Shown here piece by piece: positions 1 through 4,190 of a DNA stretch of 15,297 nt. The notes below the pieces were generated by a model, which was given only the letters and a program-made list of their open reading frames with translations, did no database searches and was not told the origin of the DNA. The DNA is from UBA11540 sp045531755 (GTDB lineage Bacteria; Bacillota; Clostridia; Oscillospirales; Ruminococcaceae). The stretch covers positions 1 through 15,297 of the forward strand of contig JAZSEP010000116.1 of assembly GCA_045531755.1 (NCBI GenBank), written 5' to 3'. The translations under genes and the position numbers were made by a program. Position 1 is the stretch's first letter. Each line of letters starts with the position of its first letter.

Positions 1-16
1 GACCTCTTTTGAGGTC
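1..16 (-). terminator. Partial intrinsic terminator at window edge
   Basis: GACCTC at 1-6 pairs with GAGGTC at 11-16 around an AAAA loop (minus strand), 19 nt past the stop of the 224-aa gene. Any U-tract would lie outside the window, so this is only a candidate end of the B12 operon. Confidence 0.45.
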
Positions 17-34
17 GGCGGTTTTGTTCGCTTC

Positions 35-709
35 TTAGTATAACTGGGGGAATTTGTTTCTGTGTGCTAAAACTCTGTCATAAGCTTTTGATATTTCTTT
101 CGCTATCTTTTTGTCGGAAACCTTGGATGTGTTTTTGCGAAACAGAGAACGCCAACATCTCCATTTTACGTCTTCTGCCATTTCGCCCGAAAGGTCGGGC
201 AGGAGCGTGTTTATCATATCCTGTATCCTTTTGGTTTGCTCTTTTACAATTTCATTGTTTTCTTCCTCATCACGAACCTTGAAGGGCAAACTGTAAAAGG
301 GCTTCAGAAGCCTTGCATCGTGGGCAGAAATATAGGTATAACTCGCATCAAAGAAGGTGATTTCCAAAAGGGCCAACGGATGTTGCGGAACAATGTGGGG
401 TTCTTGATAACAAGGATTCTCACAGTATGGCAGTTCATAGCCAAGGATTTCTTCTCGCTCGTATTTTTCAGGTATAGCCGAAAAAACGCCCCACACAAAC
501 TGCATATCTCTGAGGTATACGTCTTTTTTCAGCTCTTCGTCTGATAATATCAAAAACTTTTCAACCCACTTTTCACAGCCGTCCCAATTGCAGTAATCGT
601 AACAATCCAAATCGGAAATCAACCACTTGTGAGGAGGAAGAAAATCTATCAGCTCCAGAATGCTTTTTAAACGTGAACAGCCGTCGATGAATATAGCGGG
701 CATAGACAT
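35..709 (-). CDS. Unrecognised soluble protein, third gene of the B12-riboswitch operon
   Basis: I do not recognise a family for this 224-aa product. It has no signal peptide or membrane segment, is rich in acidic and aromatic residues, and its C-terminal third (from about residue 145) is charged and probably helical (REEENNEIV, SDKKIAKEIS). The first in-frame ATG is at 709, but a GGAG site (714-717) lies only 4 nt upstream of it and 10 nt upstream of a second ATG at 703, so the protein may begin MPAIFIDG (222 aa). The SD overlaps the end of the upstream ECF S-component gene and the gap between the genes is 9 nt, which implies co-transcription and probably translational coupling. By position it belongs to the cobalamin-controlled operon, but nothing in the sequence gives a biochemical role. 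Its codon use is more AT-rich than that of the two upstream genes, so it may be a later addition to the operon. Confidence 0.8.
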   Translation of the reverse strand: MSMPAIFIDGCSRLKSILELIDFLPPHKWLISDLDCYDYCNWDGCEKWVEKFLILSDEELKKDVYLRDMQFVWGVFSAIPEKYEREEILGYELPYCENPCYQEPHIVPQHPLALLEITFFDASYTYISAHDARLLKPFYSLPFKVRDEEENNEIVKEQTKRIQDMINTLLPDLSGEMAEDVKWRCWRSLFRKNTSKVSDKKIAKEISKAYDRVLAHRNKFPQLY

Positions 710-718
710 ATCACTCCG

Positions 719-1219
719 TTATCTCTCTGCGAGTTTCAGAATTTTAACTATCGGCAGAACCAAAAAGCCTGCCAGGAGATTACCGCACATATGGGGAATG
801 TCGGCGGTGAAGAAGCCCACCGAAATCCACGCGAGCGTCTGCTCGAAGTTCAGTCCGAACATCAGCGCTTGCGCAGGGGCGTAGAGCGTGCCGAACGACA
901 AGCCGTGCAATCCGCAAACTACGACGTACACTATCGCCGCAAGCCACTCGGGCATCTTTTTGGGAAGCAGCATCGTGACACCCCAAAGCACCGTCCAGAC
1001 GTAGAAGTACGGCCACATATAAGGCCCTGCGTAGATAAGCGTCAGCGTCGCAAAGACCATAATGGGATACAGTGCCTTTCTGCGATACACCACCGTGAAC
1101 GCGATGGTAAATGCGCCTATCAGGTGGATGTTGGGAAGCGCCTCCATCACAAGCTTTGATATGAACATAATCACGCCCAAAAGAGCAAAGATTATGATTT
1201 CCCTCAGCTTCAGCTTCAT
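719..1219 (-). CDS. ECF transporter S component, probable cobalamin specificity
   Basis: This 166-aa, almost entirely hydrophobic protein has about five or six predicted membrane spans. It resembles the substrate-binding S components of energy-coupling-factor vitamin transporters; the stretches NIHLIGAFTIAFTVVYR and LYAPAQALMFGL fit the S-component type I recall next to DUF4430 proteins. S components bind a vitamin in the membrane and work with a shared EcfA/EcfA'/EcfT module. No such module lies in the window, so this would be a group II system using subunits encoded elsewhere. The start codon overlaps the stop of the DUF4430 gene by 4 bp (ATGA, 1216-1219), implying translational coupling. 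The upstream cobalamin riboswitch makes B12 or a corrinoid precursor the likely substrate. The S-component call is strong; the substrate is inferred from context. Confidence 0.88.
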   Translation of the reverse strand: MKLKLREIIIFALLGVIMFISKLVMEALPNIHLIGAFTIAFTVVYRRKALYPIMVFATLTLIYAGPYMWPYFYVWTVLWGVTMLLPKKMPEWLAAIVYVVVCGLHGLSFGTLYAPAQALMFGLNFEQTLAWISVGFFTADIPHMCGNLLAGFLVLPIVKILKLAER

Positions 1220-1653
1220 TTCTCTACCTTGAGTGCGTAGTTTCCACCTTCGACGACGTCGGTGGTGTCAACGCCCGTCATAGCATACTCGCCGTCGATG
1301 TAAAACGCCCAGTAGGTTTTGTCAACATCGTAGTCGGCAGAAATGCCGTTGACGCACTTGATGTAGAGTCCGTACTGGTCGTTGTCACCTGCGATGAGCT
1401 TGAGGTCAAGAAGCGCTTCGCCGACGGTTTTTTTGTCGGTTTTAACCACAACGTTTGTGGCTTTTCCTTCGCCGTCAACAATTTCGAGCGAAAATTCCTT
1501 TGCGCCCTCGCCAACGGTAGCGCCGTCGGTGACGGTGATGGTGTCATAGGCTGTTTTGTTATCGTTACATCCGATTGCAGTGAGTGCCATAGCCGTAATA
1601 AGCACGATACAAAGGACAAGCGACAACGGTTTTCTCAAATTCGTTGTTGTCAT
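1216..1653 (-). CDS. DUF4430 domain lipoprotein, putative extracellular cobalamin-binding protein
   Basis: This is a 145-aa protein. The start is set at 1653 because AGGAG lies 8 nt upstream; an in-frame ATG at 1686 lacks such support. The N-terminus is a lipoprotein signal (MTTTNLRKPLSLVLCIVLIT..., lipobox ending TAIGC at about residue 29). The remainder is one compact beta-rich domain of the DUF4430 type, with the typical VGEALLDLKL and YWAFYIDGEYAMTGVDTTDV signatures. DUF4430 is related to the C-terminal domain of transcobalamin/intrinsic factor, so the protein probably sits on the outer membrane face and captures corrinoids for the S component encoded downstream with a 4-bp overlap. The riboswitch directly upstream supports this. 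The length is normal for a single-domain member. The domain is recognised from sequence; the ligand is inference. Confidence 0.9.
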   Translation of the reverse strand: MTTTNLRKPLSLVLCIVLITAMALTAIGCNDNKTAYDTITVTDGATVGEGAKEFSLEIVDGEGKATNVVVKTDKKTVGEALLDLKLIAGDNDQYGLYIKCVNGISADYDVDKTYWAFYIDGEYAMTGVDTTDVVEGGNYALKVEK

Positions 1654-1715
1654 ATTGTATTCTCCTAAAAAATTTATTTCCTTCAAAATCGGCGCTCGCG
1701 ATTATAGGACGAAGG

Positions 1716-1878
1716 CTTTGATGAGCGGGTATTTCGACTCGGCGCATTTTTTCACCTTCTCGGGTAATCCCAATGGCTTGTCCTCGGATTACGGCATCCG
1801 AGCAAGAAAAAACGAATAAGCGCCTCACGGCGACGGGCTCGTGCGGGATTTTCACCTGCTTCCCCTGACACATCAAAG
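1716..1878 (-). promoter_or_regulatory. Cobalamin (B12/AdoCbl) riboswitch
   Basis: Read on the minus strand, the leader contains the conserved core GGGGAAGCAGGTGAAAATCC followed by CGCACGAGCCCGTCGCCGTG, matching the cobalamin consensus GGGAA...GGTGaAAxTCC...GCxGxCCC...GT. A later block reads AAGCCATTGGGATTACCC then GAGAAGG. The closing stem P1 is a perfect 8-bp pair between CTTTGATG (1878-1871) and CATCAAAG (1723-1716). The element precedes a DUF4430/ECF S-component operon, the expected target. The expression platform at 1660-1715 is not clear: CCTTC/GAAGG and AATCG/CGATT pairs followed by AAATAAATTTTTT could form a terminator just before the SD, or control could be translational. The aptamer call is firm and the mechanism is open. 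Confidence 0.92.
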
Positions 1879-1880
1879 AA

Positions 1881-1909
1881 AGTATACATTTTTCGGAAAC
1901 AAAAATCAA
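1881..1909 (-). promoter_or_regulatory. Sigma-A promoter of the B12 operon
   Basis: TTGATT (1909-1904), a 17-bp spacer and TATACT (1886-1881) on the minus strand place the transcription start near 1874, at the 5' edge of the riboswitch P1 stem. Confidence 0.85.
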
Positions 1910-1916
1910 GAAAAAG

Positions 1917-2144
1917 TTATTCAGAGAAGATGTCCTCATAACTTACGTTGAGAATTTTTTTGATCAGTAGAATCTCGTCGGGATACAAGTGCCGTTGTCC
2001 AACCTCGATTTTTGCAACAGCGCTTCTTGTGATGTCACATCCCTCTATCTGAAGCTTCGTTGCCATCTGGTCCTGAGTCAACCCAGCCTTTTCTCTCAGG
2101 ATTTTAATATTCCTTCCAATTCGTTTTTCTACAGTTACATTCAT
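1917..2144 (-). CDS. XRE/Cro-CI family HTH transcriptional regulator
   Basis: This 75-aa protein consists of little more than one HTH_3-type DNA-binding domain: IGRNIKILREKAGLTQDQMA (helices 1-2), then ITRSAVAKIEVGQRHLYPDE (recognition helix and following turn) and a helical tail LLIKKILNVSYEDIF. The start at 2144 is chosen because GGGAGA lies about 6 nt upstream; an in-frame ATG at 2162 has no SD. It is divergent from the DUF6809-like gene across a 112-bp gap holding a perfect 16-bp inverted repeat, so it is a natural candidate for the repressor binding that repeat and autoregulating itself. Its stop lies only 7 bp before the -35 of the B12 operon. The HTH call is firm; the operator assignment is inference. 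Confidence 0.92.
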   Translation of the reverse strand: MNVTVEKRIGRNIKILREKAGLTQDQMATKLQIEGCDITRSAVAKIEVGQRHLYPDEILLIKKILNVSYEDIFSE

Positions 2145-2181
2145 AAAAGCTCTCCCTTGCACTTATTTAGGAACAAAACTC

Positions 2182-2210
2182 TTGACTTAATTATAACTAA
2201 ATGATATAAT
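2182..2210 (+). promoter_or_regulatory. Strong sigma-A promoter of the DUF6809-like gene
   Basis: TTGACT (2182-2187), 17-bp spacer, TATAAT (2205-2210). The predicted start (about 2217) lies inside the inverted repeat 2206-2243, so a protein bound there would block initiation. A weaker minus-strand -10 (ATTATA at 2190-2195 on the plus strand) could serve the divergent XRE gene, with its -35 region falling inside the same repeat. Confidence 0.85.
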
Positions 2211-2243
2211 GTGTTTGCACCTATACGGGTGCAAACACATTAT
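2206..2243. promoter_or_regulatory. Perfect 16-bp inverted repeat, probable operator
   Basis: ATAATGTGTTTGCACC (2206-2221) is repeated in perfect inverse at 2228-2243 with a 6-bp centre (TATACG). It overlaps the -10 box and start site of the rightward promoter and ends 1 bp before the AAGGAG ribosome-binding site. Because transcription should start near 2217, most of the left arm is not in the RNA, which favours a DNA operator over an RNA hairpin. Confidence 0.8.
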
Positions 2244-2256
2244 TAAGGAGAAAAAT

Positions 2257-2562
2257 ATGTCTGGATTTATTTCAAGGTTCTATTCGGGGCATATAAAAGT
2301 GCCCATTCACAGCATTTCACAGCATATGGAAGAGAACGAATACGAAAGAACAGCACAAGAAAAAAGAGAGACTTTGATGGGACAGCTATCAAAAAAGCAG
2401 AAAAAGCTTTTTCTCAACTACATAGATGCAAAGGGTATGGTGCAGGAGATGAGCGAAGAGGACAGTTTTATCCTCGGATTTCGTTTGGGTGCAAAATTTG
2501 CACAGGACGCTTTTCAAACCGATGACGGAGCTTTTTATGATTTGTGCGAGCTTGAGTATTAG
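2257..2562 (+). CDS. DUF6809-like small protein
   Basis: This 101-aa, soluble, highly charged and probably all-helical protein starts at 2257, six bases after AAGGAG; in-frame starts further upstream lie within the inverted repeat. The SEEDSFILGFRLGAKFAQDAF segment (residues about 66-86) matches what I remember as the signature of the DUF6809 family, small clostridial proteins of unknown function often seen near mobile or accessory DNA, and the N-terminal FYSGHIKVP fits the same family. No catalytic motif is visible. It has a very strong promoter overlapped by a long operator-like repeat and lies opposite an XRE regulator, so it is likely tightly repressed. The antisense-RNA promoter of the neighbouring toxin-like locus begins 37 bp past its stop. 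The family call comes from memory and is moderately sure. Confidence 0.82.
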   Translation: MSGFISRFYSGHIKVPIHSISQHMEENEYERTAQEKRETLMGQLSKKQKKLFLNYIDAKGMVQEMSEEDSFILGFRLGAKFAQDAFQTDDGAFYDLCELEY

Positions 2563-2598
2563 AATGAAGTAAGGTAGCAGTGAAGTGGAGCAAAGTGG

Positions 2599-2627
2599 TT
2601 GACATTTAACGAACCGTTTGCTATAAT
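2599..2627 (+). promoter_or_regulatory. Promoter of the antisense RNA
   Basis: Consensus TTGACA (2599-2604), 17-bp spacer, consensus TATAAT (2622-2627). This is the strongest promoter in the window, yet no protein gene follows on this strand. Predicted start near 2634. Confidence 0.9.
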
Positions 2628-2663
2628 AAAAATGAAATAAGGCAAACCGATAGACGGTTAGCC
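2628..2663 (-). terminator. Candidate terminator of the toxin-like mRNA
   Basis: On the minus strand GGC-U-AACCG (2663-2655) pairs with CGGUU-U-GCC (2649-2641) around UCUAU with one U-U mismatch, followed by TTATTTCATTTTT (2640-2628). The same DNA encodes the 5' hairpin of the antisense RNA and abuts its promoter. Confidence 0.6.
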
Positions 2664-2716
2664 CCAAATAGTGCGAATAACCGCTAACTTTTCGAGGGTT
2701 GGGCGGTTATTTTTTT
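2634..2716 (+). ncRNA. Small antisense RNA, putative type I antitoxin
   Basis: This RNA of about 83 nt is inferred from a consensus promoter (2599-2627) and an intrinsic terminator (2676-2716), with no credible ORF between. It folds into a 5' hairpin (GGC-A-AACCG / CGGUU-A-GCC, 2641-2663) and the terminator hairpin. Its whole length is complementary to the 3' part of the minus-strand mRNA encoding the 23-aa hydrophobic peptide, overlapping the last few codons (2707-2716). Strong promoter, short length, 3'-end antisense position and a tiny membrane peptide are hallmarks of type I antitoxins such as RatA/TxpA or SR4/BsrG. No homology to those RNAs is claimed. Confidence 0.75.
2676..2716 (+). 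terminator. Intrinsic terminator of the antisense RNA
   Basis: AATAACCGC (2676-2684) pairs perfectly with GCGGTTATT (2703-2711), an 18-nt loop between them, and a run of seven T ends at 2716. The 3' arm and U-tract are also the stop codon and two Lys codons of the peptide ORF on the other strand. No comparable U-tract exists on the minus strand. Confidence 0.85.
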
Positions 2717-2778
2717 ATGCTTTGAATGTAACCTGTGGCTACAATAAGTACTAAAACTATAAGGAAATAATACTCCAT
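2707..2778 (-). CDS. 23-aa hydrophobic peptide, putative type I toxin
   Basis: This short ORF encodes one predicted membrane helix flanked by an acidic N-terminus (MEYY), a core of Phe, Leu, Ile, Val and Ala (FLIVLVLIVATG) and a basic end (SIKK). The start is well supported: AAGGGGG lies 7-8 nt upstream, and the mRNA has a good promoter at 2870-2898. An 8-codon ORF beginning at 2783 overlaps the start in another frame and could couple to it. Small single-span peptides with a Lys tail encoded opposite an antisense RNA are typical of Firmicutes type I toxins, which act by damaging the membrane. I do not assign it to a named family such as Fst or TxpA. Toxicity is inference from architecture. 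Confidence 0.72.
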   Translation of the reverse strand: MEYYFLIVLVLIVATGYIQSIKK

Positions 2779-2863
2779 AGCATCACCCCCTTAAATAATA
2801 AGAGGGCAAATGCCCTCTTAAAGTGAGGGCTAACCGCCTACCGTGTAGGTTTACCTTATTCCG
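2779..2863 (-). promoter_or_regulatory. Toxin mRNA leader with mutually exclusive hairpins
   Basis: Four segments of the leader can pair in two ways. Segment 1 GCCCUC (2830-2825) pairs with segment 2 GAGGGC (2817-2812). Segment 2, extended as UAAGAGGGC (2820-2812), pairs instead with segment 3 GCCCUCUUA (2807-2799), a perfect 9-bp stem with a 4-nt loop. Segment 3 CCCUCUU can alternatively pair with segment 4, AAGGGGG (2792-2786), which is the ribosome-binding site. So 1:2 plus 3:4 hides the SD, and 2:3 exposes it. The extreme 5' part (AAUAAGG...GGUUAGCCC) is an inverted copy of the antisense RNA start. Confidence 0.65.
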
Positions 2864-2869
2864 CTTTGT

Positions 2870-2898
2870 ATTATAACACGTTTTGACAAGGTTTGCAA
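2870..2898 (-). promoter_or_regulatory. Promoter of the toxin-like mRNA
   Basis: On the minus strand TTGCAA (2898-2893), a 17-bp spacer and TATAAT (2875-2870). Predicted start about 2863, giving an 85-nt leader. Confidence 0.85.
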
Positions 2899-2911
2899 TA
2901 GAAGATTGTTA

Positions 2912-3112
2912 TCAATCCTTGATAAACAGAACTACGTCCTCGACCCTGCAATCGAGGATGTTGCACAGGTCGTTGAGGGTAACGGTGCTTATCGGCTTGT
3001 TGTGCTTGAGCCTGTCCAAAAGACTTCGGCTGATATTGTGTTCCTTGATAAGCTTGTAGGTTGTAACGTTCTTCTGCTTCAGAGTTTTGTACAGCGGTTC
3101 ATATGTAATCAT
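2912..3112 (-). CDS. Small HTH (Cro/CI-like, HTH_26 type) DNA-binding protein
   Basis: This 66-aa protein is a single helix-turn-helix domain: LKQKNVTTYKLIKEHNISRS (first helices), SLLDRLKHNKPISTVTLNDL (recognition helix and the conserved turn) and CNILDCRVEDVVLFI at the end. AGGTGAT a few bases upstream supports the ATG at 3112. It lies 45 bp downstream of galM in the same direction but is separated from it by a hairpin (3128-3155), so co-transcription is uncertain. Its stop lies 13 bp before the -35 of the toxin-like mRNA, making it a candidate local regulator of that unit. Such minimal HTH proteins are common on mobile elements. The fold is firm; the target is unknown. Confidence 0.9.
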   Translation of the reverse strand: MITYEPLYKTLKQKNVTTYKLIKEHNISRSLLDRLKHNKPISTVTLNDLCNILDCRVEDVVLFIKD

Positions 3113-3127
3113 AATATCACCTATAAC

Positions 3128-3157
3128 AACAGCCGACCTTTAAAAGTCGGCTGTTTT
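3128..3157. terminator. Terminator hairpin between galM and the HTH gene
   Basis: AACAGCCGAC (3128-3137) pairs perfectly with GTCGGCTGTT (3146-3155). The plus-strand side continues into a T-run (3154-3159). On the minus strand, the direction of galM, the stem starts 2 nt after the stop codon and is followed only by a weak GTTATAG, so leftward termination may be partial. Confidence 0.75.
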
Positions 3158-4189
3158 TTATCTCACGTTAAATTTATAGCAAACGGTTTCGTTATACTCC
3201 TCGCCTTTTTTGAGGATGGGCTTTGGGAAATGTGGTATCGCCATACCGTTGGGGAAGGTTTGCGTTTCAAGGCAGAAGCCGTAGCGCTCGTCATAGCTTT
3301 TACCGCCCTTTGCCTTTCGGTTGGTGAGGAAGTTTGCGGTATAGAGCTGAACTCCCGGCTGTGTGGTCTTTGTCACCATCTCGATTCCCGTCTTTTCGGA
3401 ATACGCGACGGCAGCGGTTTTCAGCCCCTCGCCCCTTAGGATAAAGTTGTGGTCGTAGCCCTTGCAGTTTCCGAGGTTTTGGTCATCCGCCCCGATGTCT
3501 TTACCGATAGCCTTTTGCTCGGTGAAATCAAACGGCGTGCCGACAACCGACAAAATCTTTCCCGTGGGCAGACAGTCCGGATCGTTTTCGGTAAACTCGT
3601 CGGCGTTAATCTTCAAAAGCGTGTCATACACAAGCCCTGCATCGTGACCGTCAAGGTTGAAATAGCAGTGATTTGTCATAGCGCAGACGGTGTCCCTGTC
3701 GCACACAGCAGAATAGCTCAGAACAAGCTCGTTTTCCTCGGTGAAGGAATAGGTCACGGTGACCTTCAGCTCTCCCGGAAACCCCTCCTCCATATCAGCG
3801 GAAACGCGCGAGAAAACAACGCTTTCACCCGCGATTTCAGCATCCCACACGCACTTGTCAAAGCCCTTGTCACCGCCGTGGAGATTGTTGGGGCCGTTGT
3901 TTACGGCAAGGGGATACTCCACACCGCCGAGCATAAAGCTCGCACCGCCGATTCGATTAGCGTGCCTGCCGATTACAGCGCCAAGACAGGCGTCCTGCGC
4001 GGTATATTCCTCAAGAGTGTCATAGCCAAGGCAGACGTCAACGAGCTTTCCTTTGCGGTCGGGCACACAGATAGAACGGATAGCACAGCCGTAGCTGATA
4101 AGCTCAACGTATGCTCCGCTTTTGTTTTTGATGGTAAAAAGCTCGATGTCGCGGTCGTCAAACCTGCCGAAAAAACTCCTTGTAATCAT
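3158..4189 (-). CDS. galM: Aldose 1-epimerase (galactose mutarotase)
   Basis: The 343-aa product is a full-length GalM that interconverts alpha and beta anomers of galactose, glucose and related sugars in the cytoplasm. Family motifs appear in order: GRHANRIGG (Arg75), NNLHGG (His104), TNHCYFNL (His174, catalytic acid), GYDHNF (Asp246) and FCLETQTFPNG (Glu308, catalytic base), which match the known catalytic and substrate-binding residues of the family. Its start is 1 nt past the stop of the upstream RNA methyltransferase, and its SD (AGAGGA) lies in that gene's last codons, so the two are translated from one mRNA. No other Leloir-pathway gene is visible nearby. The hairpin at 3128-3155 follows directly. 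Confidence 0.97.
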   Translation of the reverse strand: MITRSFFGRFDDRDIELFTIKNKSGAYVELISYGCAIRSICVPDRKGKLVDVCLGYDTLEEYTAQDACLGAVIGRHANRIGGASFMLGGVEYPLAVNNGPNNLHGGDKGFDKCVWDAEIAGESVVFSRVSADMEEGFPGELKVTVTYSFTEENELVLSYSAVCDRDTVCAMTNHCYFNLDGHDAGLVYDTLLKINADEFTENDPDCLPTGKILSVVGTPFDFTEQKAIGKDIGADDQNLGNCKGYDHNFILRGEGLKTAAVAYSEKTGIEMVTKTTQPGVQLYTANFLTNRKAKGGKSYDERYGFCLETQTFPNGMAIPHFPKPILKKGEEYNETVCYKFNVR

Positions 4190-4190
4190 A

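Larger units (their letters stand above)
2636..2860. repeat. Imperfect inverted repeats bounding the toxin/antitoxin unit
   Basis: The left arm (about 2636-2664) begins AATAAGGCAAACC and ends CGGTTAGCCC. The right arm (about 2827-2860), read on the minus strand, begins AATAAGGTAAACC and ends CGGTTAGCCC, with a 5-nt length difference in the middle. The arms are the 5' ends of the two opposing transcripts. The toxin mRNA 5' end can therefore pair with its own 3' end (13 bp plus 10 bp). Confidence 0.85.

Noticed and set aside
2389..2667. A 92-codon minus-strand frame across the DUF6809-like gene and the antisense-RNA promoter
   Set aside because: No SD, atypical residue content, and it runs through a consensus promoter and the probable mRNA terminator.
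2636..2860. Inverted repeats as termini of a MITE or other small transposable element
   Set aside because: The arms coincide with the starts of two promoter-driven transcripts and no target-site duplication is evident; a repeat search of the genome could reopen this.
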